A stretch of 64,000 nt of DNA from JAKAGZ01 sp963772675 (GTDB taxonomy: Bacteria; Bacteroidota; Ignavibacteria; Ignavibacteriales; Ignavibacteriaceae). Numbering within the stretch: the first letter of the stretch is position 1; each line of letters starts with the position of its first letter. This document shows positions 53,785 through 62,367 of this stretch, piece by piece. The stretch spans positions 45,905-109,904 of the forward strand of contig CAVYYF010000002.1 of NCBI GenBank assembly GCA_963772675.1. Direction: 5' to 3'. Both the position numbers and the translations under genes were made by a program. The notes below the pieces were generated by a model that saw only the letters and a list, made by a program, of their open reading frames with translations, was not told the DNA's origin and made no database searches.

Positions 53785-53902
53785 TAAAACCTTATTTATA
53801 ATAACTTATGAATATATATGAATGATTTGATAGAACGAAATTTAAGGTATATAAGTAAGTTAAGCAAAATATATACCCCGTATTCTCATTTTTTCTAACA
53901 AA

Positions 53903-54580
53903 TCACAATTCTATTTCTTCACCAAACTTTAGCACCCTGCATTTCTTTCCTGCTTCTTCAACTTTTGCTCTAAATTCTTCGGGATCAGAATTTATTACAG
54001 GGAAAGTCTTGTAGTGCATCGGAATAACTTTTTTGGGATTCGTCAATTCAACTGCCTTTAGAGCATCGGTAATTCCCATCGTGAAATTATCGCCTATCGG
54101 AACCAGCATATAATCAACGGGATTCATTTCGCCGATTAATTTCATATCATAAAACAGGCTGGTGTCGCCGGTATGATAAATAGTTTTGTCTTCTATTGTG
54201 AGCAATATTCCTGCAGGTTCGCCAGCATATTGTCCGTCCGGAGTTTGAGAACCATGATGTGCAATAGTGAATTTCACGCGTCCAAAATCAAAACTGTGAC
54301 TACCGCCGATATGCATGTTGTGAGCATCCGTCCCCTTTGCCTTACAATAATTTGCCAGCTCATTTACGGCAATAATTTTAGAATTGCATCTTTTGGCAAT
54401 TTTAAAAGTATCGCCAATATGGTCTCCATGTGCGTGTGATAAAACAATAAATTCTGCATCCACGTCTTTTGATTTAACAGGAGAAGTCGGATTATCATCT
54501 AAAAAAGGGTCTATTAATATTTTTATGCCTTTTGAAGTGGTAACCTGGAATGCTGAATGAGAAAAATATTTGAGCTTCAT
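53903..54580 (-). CDS. UPF0173 metal-dependent hydrolase (metallo-beta-lactamase fold)
   Basis: A 225-residue single-domain metallo-beta-lactamase-fold protein. Metal ligands lie in S-H-A-H-G-D-H-I-G-D near 49, H-H-G near 109, Y-H-T-G-D-T near 136 and M-H-Y near 195. It opens K-L-K-Y-F-S-H-S-A-F-Q, the usual start of this family. The substrate is unknown. GGAGG precedes the ATG. Confidence 0.9.
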   Translation of the reverse strand: MKLKYFSHSAFQVTTSKGIKILIDPFLDDNPTSPVKSKDVDAEFIVLSHAHGDHIGDTFKIAKRCNSKIIAVNELANYCKAKGTDAHNMHIGGSHSFDFGRVKFTIAHHGSQTPDGQYAGEPAGILLTIEDKTIYHTGDTSLFYDMKLIGEMNPVDYMLVPIGDNFTMGITDALKAVELTNPKKVIPMHYKTFPVINSDPEEFRAKVEEAGKKCRVLKFGEEIEL

Positions 54581-54626
54581 AATATCCTCCGTACTTAATC
54601 ATAAGTTGATCATTTATATTAGTAAT

Positions 54627-55088
54627 TTAAGCTAATAATCTTTTAAAATCTTTCACAATATCTTTACCAAGAAATTCTTTTAATTTCAGGTCAAGTGTGT
54701 TTCCAAGGATTTCTTTTTTATATAGAATATCTTTTTCGATGGCGGTGAGCTCAGTAATACCATTTTCAGTCTTAAATTTATGTATGTTTTCAAGTAACAC
54801 ATCAAGATCTCTTACTTCACCCGACTGGTCCTGTAAGTCCACAATAGAGTCATAAAGCATTAAAAAATATTTCCTTTCGAAACATTCTATAAATATTTCC
54901 ATTCCATAACGCATTCTTCTGATCGCTATCCTCATTGAATGAAGATTTTCTACTGAATTTTCCGAGAGATATTTCTTAATGGACCTAAGAGTGCTTTTCA
55001 AACGGTTCCCTAAAGCTATTTGAGAACTTTTCTTAAAGCTCAGTTTTTTCTGAAGTTTTTTAATTTCCCATTTTTTGGCTTTTGTCAT
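54627..55088 (-). CDS. CHAD domain protein, short form
   Basis: A 153-residue all-helical protein with the CHAD motif V-E-N-L-H-S-M-R-I-A-I-R-R-M-R-Y near 45, whose conserved His and Arg residues bind polyphosphate in studied members. Full CHAD domains are about twice this long; here only one four-helix repeat is present and no CYTH domain is attached. The reading frame is open and the stop is clean, so a genuine half-length CHAD is likely. It lies two bases after the glycosyltransferase gene. Confidence 0.8.
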   Translation of the reverse strand: MTKAKKWEIKKLQKKLSFKKSSQIALGNRLKSTLRSIKKYLSENSVENLHSMRIAIRRMRYGMEIFIECFERKYFLMLYDSIVDLQDQSGEVRDLDVLLENIHKFKTENGITELTAIEKDILYKKEILGNTLDLKLKEFLGKDIVKDFKRLLA

Positions 55089-55090
55089 TG

Positions 55091-55759
55091 CTAAATAAAT
55101 AATGTTTTAAAGAAGCTAAATATAATTTGGACGGGTTTTATTTTACTTTTTTCATCGGCATATATTGTTGGGATCGGAACAAATCCGATTTTATAATTTT
55201 TTCTCGCTGCATTTATCAGTATTTCGCTTTCAGCTTCGTAACCTGAAAAGCTCGGAAGAATATCATTCAATATTTTTGTTCGGAACCCTCTGAATCCTGA
55301 TTGACTGTCAAGAATTTTTTGCCCTGTTTTGAGGCTTAAAAGTCCTGAAGAAATTTTATTGCTCAATATTCTATGAAGAGGCATATCAGAAAGATCATTT
55401 AACCTGTTACCAATAACGATATCATAATTATTCAAAGCTAAGATAAAATCGGGAATTTTGTCCGGAATATGCTGCAAATCAGAATCGAGAGTTATTGTAA
55501 ATTCAAATCCTCTTTTAGTGCTTTCAGCAAAGCCTTTGTTTAGTGCAACCCCTTTCCCTTCATTGACTATATTTTCGAGACAAATGATTCTCTCATTTTT
55601 CGGAACATTTTTTTTCGAGTTGTCTGTTGAACCATCATTAACTGCAATTACAGCATTAACAAAATTTAGAGCTCTGTTTATTACTTCTGCAATAGTTCTT
55701 TCTTCATTGTAAAAAGGAATTACAGCACAGGTTTTATTTTGATTTGATGTAATGCTCAA
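55091..55759 (-). CDS. Family 2 glycosyltransferase (dolichol-phosphate-mannose-synthase-like)
   Basis: A 222-residue soluble GT-A glycosyltransferase. It opens C-A-V-I-P-F-Y-N-E-E-R-T-I, with V-N-D-G-S-T-D-N-S near 39 and the metal-binding D-S-D near 93. The acceptor segment is D-S-Q-S-G-F-R-G near 159. It is of the polyprenyl-phosphate sugar synthase type, adding a sugar to a lipid carrier for envelope glycans. It overlaps cdaA by 26 bases. Confidence 0.87.
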   Translation of the reverse strand: MSITSNQNKTCAVIPFYNEERTIAEVINRALNFVNAVIAVNDGSTDNSKKNVPKNERIICLENIVNEGKGVALNKGFAESTKRGFEFTITLDSDLQHIPDKIPDFILALNNYDIVIGNRLNDLSDMPLHRILSNKISSGLLSLKTGQKILDSQSGFRGFRTKILNDILPSFSGYEAESEILINAARKNYKIGFVPIPTIYADEKSKIKPVQIIFSFFKTLFI

Positions 55760-56552
55760 ATATGCCCTTCCATCCTTTTACTGTAGGAGATTTAAATGCC
55801 GCGGCTAATCTTTTTCTGAGCGCATCTTTTGAAAGTCCCCGCGTAAGCTGTCCGTCTTCTGCAAGAGAAATACTTCCTGTCTCTTCTGAAACAATTACAC
55901 TTAACACGTCAGCTTGTTCGGAAATTCCCAGCCCTGCCCTATGTCTCATTCCTAACGTTTCTCCGTTTGAAGTAGTTGTAAGAGACAATGGAAGTGTGCA
56001 TCTCGCAGCTTCAACAGTATCGTTATTGATTATTACAGCACCATCGTGCAACGGTGAACGTGGGAAAAATATCGACTTCAATAAACCCACACCAAGTTTG
56101 GCATTTAGCAATTCTCCGGTTTCTGTATAACCTCGAATTCCTGTTGACTTGATCAGCACCATCAAAGCACCATGCTGATGCTGCGAAAGTTCAAATGCAG
56201 CATCTGCAATTATTGATGCCGGTTCCGACGATTCAGATTTAACGAACATTTTGAAGAATGGGTTACGAGCCACAATTACAAGCAGTCTTCTTATTTCCGG
56301 CTGGAAGAGAATTAAAAACGCAATTACCCAAATGTCAGTAATTAATTTTAGCAACCAGCTTAGTGCTTTTAAATTTGCTGCTTGTGAAATGAATGAAATG
56401 ATAAGTATTATCATCAGCCCGATGAAAATCTGTGCGGCAATTGTGCCTTTTAGTAACGTGTAAAGTTTATAAATTATGAAGGTAACAATAAAGATATCGA
56501 TGAGATCAGTAAAGGAAACAGTTAAAAATCCGACTCTGAAAAGTTCAAACAT
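55734..56552 (-). CDS. cdaA: Diadenylate cyclase CdaA
   Basis: Synthesises cyclic-di-AMP from two ATP. 272 residues: three N-terminal membrane helices (about 12-85), then the DAC domain with L-H-D-G-A-V-I near 164 and M-R-H-R-A-G-L near 198, the two nucleotide-binding and catalytic motifs. Usually the next gene is the CdaR/YbbR regulator, but here a glycosyltransferase follows and no YbbR-like gene is visible. It is five bases upstream of folP's end on the shared transcript. Confidence 0.93.
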   Translation of the reverse strand: MFELFRVGFLTVSFTDLIDIFIVTFIIYKLYTLLKGTIAAQIFIGLMIILIISFISQAANLKALSWLLKLITDIWVIAFLILFQPEIRRLLVIVARNPFFKMFVKSESSEPASIIADAAFELSQHQHGALMVLIKSTGIRGYTETGELLNAKLGVGLLKSIFFPRSPLHDGAVIINNDTVEAARCTLPLSLTTTSNGETLGMRHRAGLGISEQADVLSVIVSEETGSISLAEDGQLTRGLSKDALRKRLAAAFKSPTVKGWKGIFEHYIKSK

Positions 56553-56557
56553 TTATT

Positions 56558-57388
56558 TTACATTAATTGTTTTAATAATTTACAAACTTGCATGCCATTC
56601 ATTACGTTGTGAGTTCTGATTATTCTTGCTCCGTTTTTAATGGCAAGCGACTCTATAATCGAGGTAGCAGTATCTCTTTTATCTACATCTAAATTTAATG
56701 TTTTTCCAATAAAAGATTTTCTTGATGCACCAACTAAAATCGGGTAACCAAGACTCTTAAAATCTTCAAGTCTTTTCAATATTTCAAAATTATCCTCTAT
56801 CCTTTTACCAAAACCTATACCGGGATCAACAAAGATTTTGGATATGCCTGCATTTCCAAGAATTTTTAATTTATCATACAGGAAATTATATATTTCTTTG
56901 ATCACATCATCGTAGTACGGGGCTCTTTGCATATCCTTCGGATTTCCCTTCATATGCATCAAAACATAAGCCGCATCATATTTTTTCACAATATCCATTA
57001 TCTTCGGATCAAAATTAAAGGCACTTACATCATTAATTATTTTAGCACCATTTTGTAAAGCAGCTTCAGCTACGGAACTCTTAGTTGTGTCAACAGAAAT
57101 TATAGCATCCGGTTTTTCTTTTAGGACAGACTCAATTACCGGAATAACTCTGTCTATTTCTTCAACAACAGAAATTGCTCCAGCACCCGGACGCGTTGAT
57201 TCGCCACCAATATCGATAAAATCTGCCCCATCTTCAATCATTCCAAGAGCGTGTTTTACTGCATTTTCAGTAGAATAATATTTCCCTCCATCGGAGAAAG
57301 AATCATCGGTTACATTAAGAATTCCCATTACATACGCACTGTCAAATACAAACCTGCGGTTACCTATTATGTATTCATTATTTATCAT
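56558..57388 (-). CDS. folP: Dihydropteroate synthase
   Basis: Folate pathway enzyme and sulfonamide target. 276 residues: V-M-G-I-L-N-V-T-D-D-S-F-S-D-G-G near 20, D-I-G-G-E-S-T-R-P-G-A near 60, V-D-P-G-I-G-F-G-K near 190 and V-G-A-S-R-K-S-F near 223, covering all substrate loops. It probably heads a transcript with cdaA five bases on, an order often seen in the Bacteroidetes/Chlorobi group. Confidence 0.95.
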   Translation of the reverse strand: MINNEYIIGNRRFVFDSAYVMGILNVTDDSFSDGGKYYSTENAVKHALGMIEDGADFIDIGGESTRPGAGAISVVEEIDRVIPVIESVLKEKPDAIISVDTTKSSVAEAALQNGAKIINDVSAFNFDPKIMDIVKKYDAAYVLMHMKGNPKDMQRAPYYDDVIKEIYNFLYDKLKILGNAGISKIFVDPGIGFGKRIEDNFEILKRLEDFKSLGYPILVGASRKSFIGKTLNLDVDKRDTATSIIESLAIKNGARIIRTHNVMNGMQVCKLLKQLM

Positions 57389-57485
57389 TTATGCAAAAAC
57401 AGTTTCAGAATTTTTTGTGCAATTTTTATAGCTAGCTTTGTTTTATGAAATATTAAAGAAGAAGTTAAATGTACTATGAATTAAA

Positions 57486-57511
57486 TAAAAAAAGTGACAT
57501 TGAGTCACTTT
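57486..57511 (-). terminator. Terminator after rpe (reverse strand)
   Basis: AAAGTGAC and GTCACTTT form a stem around five bases. On the reverse strand the stem is followed by TTTTTTATTT. It lies about 50 bases beyond the rpe stop and before the folP promoter region. Confidence 0.8.
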
Positions 57512-57559
57512 ACAAACGGATGAATAATATTGTAGATTCGCTTTTCAGCATAAAGCATT

Positions 57560-58225
57560 TTATTTAATCATGTTCGCTAACTCAGTAGCCGCTGCCGAAA
57601 CACTTTCCTCTTTAAAGACTGACGAACCGATAATAAAAACATCACAACCGGCTTCGAGCACTGTTTTGATATTCTTATTTGTAATTCCACCATCAACTTC
57701 AATCAAATAATTTGCACTTAATTCTTTTCGCAGAGCGACAGCCTGTTGAATTTTCTTTAGCGAATTATTTATAAAAGTCTGGCCGCCAAAGCCGGGATTT
57801 ACCGACATAACTAAAACAAGATCAGCAATTTCAGCAATCTCTGTTAAAGTATTTATCGGAGTTGAAGGATTAATTGCCACACCAGCTTTTGCTCCAAGTT
57901 CTTTTATCCTGTTAAGGGTTCTATCGAGATGGACGACTTCTTCCTGGTGGACAGTTATGGATCCGGCTCCTGCTTTTATAAAATCTTCCAGGTATTTGTC
58001 GGGATTTTCTATCATCAGGTGAACATCTAATGGAAGCTTTGTAGATCTTCTTGCAGTCTCTACAATGATTGGTCCGAACGTAATATTGGGAACAAAGTGT
58101 CCGTCCATAATATCACAATGTATCCGGTCGGCCCCGCCCATTTCAGCAAGTCTTATTTGCTGTGAAAGATTTGTAAAATCAGCGGCTAATATTGATGGAG
58201 CTAATTGTGCCGTTAATAAATTTAT
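57560..58225 (-). CDS. rpe: Ribulose-phosphate 3-epimerase, with an apparent ATA start
   Basis: Interconverts ribulose-5- and xylulose-5-phosphate. The frame is open from just after the PASTA stop and encodes A-P-S-I-L-A-A-D-F, then C-D-I-M-D-G-H-F-V-P-N with metal and catalytic residues, M-S-V-N-P-G-F-G-G-Q near 140, and V-D-G-G-I near 178. The first normal start (ATG 58141) would delete the essential P-S-I-L strand. The only start-like codon before it is ATA 58225-58223, sitting exactly where ATGA would overlap the PASTA stop. With it the protein is 221 residues, the normal length. Confidence 0.85.
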   Translation of the reverse strand: MNLLTAQLAPSILAADFTNLSQQIRLAEMGGADRIHCDIMDGHFVPNITFGPIIVETARRSTKLPLDVHLMIENPDKYLEDFIKAGAGSITVHQEEVVHLDRTLNRIKELGAKAGVAINPSTPINTLTEIAEIADLVLVMSVNPGFGGQTFINNSLKKIQQAVALRKELSANYLIEVDGGITNKNIKTVLEAGCDVFIIGSSVFKEESVSAAATELANMIK

Positions 58226-58968
58226 TTATTTGGAGTATCTTCATTTTTTGTTACGAACAAATCTACTTTTGTTCCTGAATCAACTTTGCTTCCTTTACTT
58301 GGATACTGATCTACTACCGTATTTGGTAATAATGAATAAGATCTCTGATAATTTATTTTCCCAACGTTCAAACTGCTATCGGCAAGAATTTTTTGCGCTT
58401 CAACAAGCGACTTTCCCATAAGATCAGGAACAGTCAAAAGCCCTGTACTGCTTCCCACACTCATTGTAACACCTACGGTTGCTCCTCTCTGAAGTTTCGT
58501 CCCCGCAGTATACTGCTGATCAAAAATCATATCTTTGGGATTGTTAGATGGTACATCCTCAATCTGTCCGAGAGAAAGTCCAAGTCGTTCAAGTGCAAAT
58601 TTTGCATCACGAATTGATTTACCTTTTAAATCAGGAACTAAAACAATAGGGTCTCCACCGCTGATAAAAAGATATATCCTTCTTCCAACCTTTACCACTT
58701 CACCAGCGTTCGGTTTTTGAAACATCACATGTCCCCTTGGTACACTTTCATCATAAGTTGTGTCCCCTATTACCGCAACCATATCACTATCATTTAAAAT
58801 TTTCTCTGCCTGGCTGATATCTATTCCAACAACTTTTGGTACTGTTTTTTCAGCAGAACTTACATACCACGGCATAATTACATTATTCAGGAGCAGAATA
58901 ACTGCAATAAATCCCAGCAGGAAGTATAAACCTCTTCTAACAAAAGGCCTTTTTAGAATATTTTTCAT
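58222..58968 (-). CDS. PASTA-domain membrane protein
   Basis: A 248-residue protein: basic N-terminus, one membrane helix (about 13-32), then three PASTA repeats (about 40-105, 108-175, 178-243), each with a V-P-x-L/V-x-G start and a G-x-x-V glycine turn. PASTA domains bind muropeptides or beta-lactams in kinases and PBPs, but no kinase or transpeptidase is attached here. Kinase-free PASTA proteins are common in this phylum. The stop overlaps the rpe start region. Confidence 0.85.
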   Translation of the reverse strand: MKNILKRPFVRRGLYFLLGFIAVILLLNNVIMPWYVSSAEKTVPKVVGIDISQAEKILNDSDMVAVIGDTTYDESVPRGHVMFQKPNAGEVVKVGRRIYLFISGGDPIVLVPDLKGKSIRDAKFALERLGLSLGQIEDVPSNNPKDMIFDQQYTAGTKLQRGATVGVTMSVGSSTGLLTVPDLMGKSLVEAQKILADSSLNVGKINYQRSYSLLPNTVVDQYPSKGSKVDSGTKVDLFVTKNEDTPNK

Positions 58969-59143
58969 TGTTGTAATATATCAAATGCTGTTTTCTTAAA
59001 CAACTTAGCATTGTTCGGTAAAAATGGCTAATGCATAAACTAAATCCTTATATTATGAATCAAAATAAAAATGACCTATATTAATTACTTTAGTTTTTAC
59101 ACAAATTTACAGATCAAAGTTTCACCCAAACTTGAAGATTTAC

Positions 59144-59171
59144 TTAACACCGAAAATAAAAAGCATATCTT
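59144..59171 (+). promoter_or_regulatory. Candidate promoter for the peptide transporter gene
   Basis: TTAACA at 59144-59149 and TATCTT at 59166-59171 are 16 bases apart. The latter continues as TATCTTTG, which also fits the Bacteroidetes -7 pattern TAnnTTTG. A GAGAGG ribosome binding site and the ATG at 59199 follow. Confidence 0.4.
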
Positions 59172-59198
59172 TGTACAACAATCCAGAGAGGTTATGTA

Positions 59199-60845
59199 AT
59201 GCTTAAGAAACATCCAAAGGGGCTTTACGTCCTTTTCTTTACTGAAATGTGGGAGCGGTTTGGATATTACCTTATGGTAGGTATCCTTCTGTTATATCTT
59301 ATTAATACAAAGACGGGCGGAAAAGGATTTGATACAAAAACCGCGGCGGATATTGTTGGCTCCTTTATAGCACTTGTTTATTTAACTCCGTTTATAGGCG
59401 GGCTTATAGCCGATCGTTACCTGGGTTACATTAAATCTATTTTTATCGGCGGTTCACTAATGGCTGCGGGATACTTTGGACTAGCATTCCCAGGAAATAC
59501 GGCATTATTCATTTCTCTTGGGCTTGTAATAATTGGTAATGGATTCTTTAAACCGAACATCAGTACACTTCTTGGAATTATTTATAATAAAGAAGAACTG
59601 AAACCTCTTAAAGATAACGCGTATAATATATTTTATATGGGAATTAATATCGGTGCTTTAGTCTGTAATTTTGTTGCAGCATATCTAAGGAACACATATG
59701 GATGGGGTTACGCTTTTGCAGCTGCAGGAGTTGGTTTGGTTATCGGTCTTATTTGGCTGGCTTCAGGATTAAAAGAGGTTAAACATGCTGATATAAAAAA
59801 GCCTATGGAAAAAGAAGATGCTTCTATGAAGCAAATTTTCTCATACGTATTTTTACCTGCAATCGTTTTTGCATTGATAGGCTGGTTTATTCCAAATAAT
59901 ATTTTCGGTTCCAATTCAAATGATGCTTTTATTTTTGCTTGTGTTCCTATTATTGCTTTTTATGTTTCTTTGTGGTGGCGTGCATCCGGGTCTGACAAAA
60001 AAGCAATAGGCGCTTTATTGTTTATATTTTCTATCTCAATAATTTTCTGGACAATTTACAATCAGAATGCAACCGGTTTAACAATCTGGGCTGAATCATA
60101 TACTAACAGAGAAATAGCTCCTATACTTGAAAAGCCGGCTGAAGCAATAAATATGGTTCAGCAAATAAATACTGATCCAAAAGTTGTTCCAAAGGTTGAT
60201 CAATATTTAAGGCCTGTAACAGATAGCAATGGCAAAGTTGAAACTGTGATGGGTGTGGATCCATATTTCGATAATTTGCCAAAGGATGAATGGCCGGGTG
60301 CAAACCAGGTGCTCACCGTTGCTAATGCTGAATTATTCCAATCGATAAACCCGTTCTTTATAATTGTTTTAACTCCACTGGTTGTTCTCTGGTTCGGTTG
60401 GCGCAAAAAGCGTGGAAAGGAAGTTTCAACAGCTTCCAAATTTGGTCAGGCTTTATTTATATCAGGTTTATCTGCCCTGGTAATGGTTGTTGCTATTATG
60501 TCTGTACCATCCGTTTACACTCATAAAACAGGCGCATATTGGCTATTCCTTACCTATGGAATTTTCACCATCAGTGAATTATTCCTTAGCCCTATAGGGC
60601 TTTCCCTCGTTTCCAAGCTTGCTCCTGCAAGGACAACAGCTCTTATGATGGGAGGATGGTTCCTTTCAACATCTCTCGGAGGTAAGGCTGCAGGAATAAT
60701 GGCAAGTTTCTGGGATTCATTTACAGATAAAAAATTATTTTTCCTGATAATTGCTGTAGCTGCTTTCATCGGTGGTGCGTGGATTTTTGCACGTTTGAAA
60801 TCACTTGATGCAATAGTTAAAGAAAGGACGGGTTCGAAAGCCTGA
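59199..60845 (+). CDS. Proton-dependent oligopeptide transporter (POT/PTR2 family)
   Basis: Inner-membrane symporter for di- and tripeptides, 548 residues and about 14 helices. The proton-coupling motif E-M-W-E-R-F is at 16-21. The PTR2 signatures are G-G-L-I-A-D-R-Y-L-G near 69 and F-Y-M-G-I-N-I-G-A-L near 145. A soluble loop near 310-370 is longer than in E. coli DtpA and is typical of the Bacteroidetes/Chlorobi members. It stands alone with its own promoter and terminator. Confidence 0.93.
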   Translation: MLKKHPKGLYVLFFTEMWERFGYYLMVGILLLYLINTKTGGKGFDTKTAADIVGSFIALVYLTPFIGGLIADRYLGYIKSIFIGGSLMAAGYFGLAFPGNTALFISLGLVIIGNGFFKPNISTLLGIIYNKEELKPLKDNAYNIFYMGINIGALVCNFVAAYLRNTYGWGYAFAAAGVGLVIGLIWLASGLKEVKHADIKKPMEKEDASMKQIFSYVFLPAIVFALIGWFIPNNIFGSNSNDAFIFACVPIIAFYVSLWWRASGSDKKAIGALLFIFSISIIFWTIYNQNATGLTIWAESYTNREIAPILEKPAEAINMVQQINTDPKVVPKVDQYLRPVTDSNGKVETVMGVDPYFDNLPKDEWPGANQVLTVANAELFQSINPFFIIVLTPLVVLWFGWRKKRGKEVSTASKFGQALFISGLSALVMVVAIMSVPSVYTHKTGAYWLFLTYGIFTISELFLSPIGLSLVSKLAPARTTALMMGGWFLSTSLGGKAAGIMASFWDSFTDKKLFFLIIAVAAFIGGAWIFARLKSLDAIVKERTGSKA

Positions 60846-60875
60846 CGGTTTAATATTATAATTATTTCTCAATAA

Positions 60876-60903
60876 AAAAGGCTGAATGTTTATTTAGCCT
60901 TTT
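60876..60903 (+). terminator. Terminator after the peptide transporter gene
   Basis: AAAAGGCT and AGCCTTTT pair, with AAT/ATT pairing inside a small loop. The stem ends in T residues on the forward side and A residues on the other, so it can also serve the convergent reverse-strand gene. Confidence 0.75.
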
Positions 60904-60963
60904 AGTCTTAAAATATATACTTGTACAATATTTATCTTTCTAATCGAAAACTATTAGTTATTA

Positions 60964-61635
60964 TTATTTCTTTTGTATTAATCCGGGACCCATAAAATAA
61001 CCATCATCTTTGACATCCATTGTCTTATAATTAGCTTCAATCATATTCATATTCTCGTCAAACAATACTCCATATACAGTGTTTTCCTGTTCTATAAATT
61101 TTGGCTTTTCAATTCCTAAATGAATATAATTGTTGTTAAGAATTAATTGATTATTGTTCTTTATAAAGGTATCATACTTTGTCTCTAGCATTCTCCCGTT
61201 TTTGTTTAGCGTAATACGTTTTTGAATTTCAAATACAGAATAATCTAGTTCAGCTAGGAATTTTTTATTACAAACTTGCAAGCTAAATCCTGGCTTTATA
61301 TTATTATCATAATATCGCAGTTGATAAACTTCCTTTTAAAAGATTAGGAAAGAATAATTTAGGGCTGAAAATAACTTCGGATCAAAGTTTTTAACGGCGT
61401 TTAATAATGAATCTTTGAGATGGCCTTTGCAAATATTACCATTGAAAGCAATTAAAGCCTTGAAATATTTTTCAATGGAAGTGCTAGCTAGAATGGCAGC
61501 TTGAAGGTTTAATTCATTATTTATTAAAACCCTTGCCCCAATATAATCTTTAAAGCCAAGATTTATAGAATTAGTTATTAGTATAGTTCTGTTTCTGTCA
61601 GAAGTAGTTTTCTTATTTTTCATATGAGAACTCAT
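60964..61635 (-). pseudogene. HEPN-like gene interrupted by one in-frame TAA
   Basis: One frame runs 224 codons from ATG 61635 to TAA 60964, broken only by TAA at 61338-61336. The first part (99 residues) has HEPN character: A-A-I-L-A-S-T-S-I-E-K-Y-F-K-A-L-I-A-F. After the stop the frame continues K-E-V-Y-Q-L-R-Y-Y-D-N-N with no start codon before a TTG at 61281, and its 'Q-L-R-Y' helix is the expected next HEPN helix. A separate 105-residue gene from that TTG is possible but less convincing. A decayed toxin-like or nucleotide-binding accessory gene is the likeliest reading. Confidence 0.6.
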
Positions 61636-61884
61636 TAAAAGTTTTACTAATACTTATGTCGTTCAAATTATTATAAGTTTTGACAACCTTTTATTAAACC
61701 TCTTTGTTAGTCCCCATAAAAGGATTGTTAGGTGATGAGAACCAATCATTTCAAATAAATATTATTGAATTACAAAGTATCTTGGTAAGATTTTACTTCT
61801 TTTCTTGTAAAATTGCAATTGTTTGGTAGCGTATTAATTTTACAAATTGTAACCACAAACCTGTCTAATCGACTGACAGCTTAA

Positions 61885-62304
61885 TTACTTCTTATCCATC
61901 GGTTTTATTTTCGCAAGTATTACAGCAATAATAATTGCAATCACAAACGCCGCTACTCCAATAATAACTGGCCAAAGGATAAGTGAAGCAGCGAGTAAGC
62001 CGCGATGAGCTAATGTAGAATTTAATGCGTGTATATTCGCTGCAACTGCAAGAGCAAATGCCCCGATTGCAGCAGAAATGGCAACGTGCAGTGCAGTTGT
62101 CCTGGACCGAAAATGAAAGCGAAAATGCTCGTACCAGATCTGAATCCCAAAGATAATGACACTGGCAATCCAGGCGGCGAGTCGCCATATTTTTTGTGTT
62201 GCACCAAGAGTAGTCGGATTTGGAAATGCTATACCCACAACAGCATATCCAATTCCGAAGAGTAAAACTATCCCCCACGGTTTATATTTATTAGCCTGGT
62301 TCAT
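61885..62304 (-). CDS. Four-helix membrane protein, unknown function
   Basis: A 139-residue membrane protein with four hydrophobic helices (about 9-27, 40-58, 70-92, 105-132) and a short basic tail. No family is recognised. The gene is visibly richer in G and C than its AT-rich neighbours, and its third positions look different, which hints at acquisition from elsewhere. Two other frames are also open here, an effect of the composition. The NFACT gene diverges 63 bases away. The 249 bases on the other side, before the broken HEPN-like gene, hold no feature I can name. Confidence 0.65.
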   Translation of the reverse strand: MNQANKYKPWGIVLLFGIGYAVVGIAFPNPTTLGATQKIWRLAAWIASVIIFGIQIWYEHFRFHFRSRTTALHVAISAAIGAFALAVAANIHALNSTLAHRGLLAASLILWPVIIGVAAFVIAIIIAVILAKIKPMDKK

Positions 62305-62367
62305 TTTTCCCTCAGACTTTCTGTATATTTTACTCCTTTTCTAATTAAATTGCAATAACTTTGAAGT

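Noticed and set aside
52059..53880. A parS site or replication origin near parA-parB
   Set aside because: No match to the 16-base palindromic parS (TGTTTCACGTGAAACA) is visible, and no dnaA, gidA or DnaA-box cluster is present. The origin may lie outside the window.
61892..62278. A cysteine-rich 128-residue protein on the reverse strand
   Set aside because: It overlaps fully with the four-helix membrane gene in another frame, its residues follow no protein-like pattern, and the membrane frame has clean helices.
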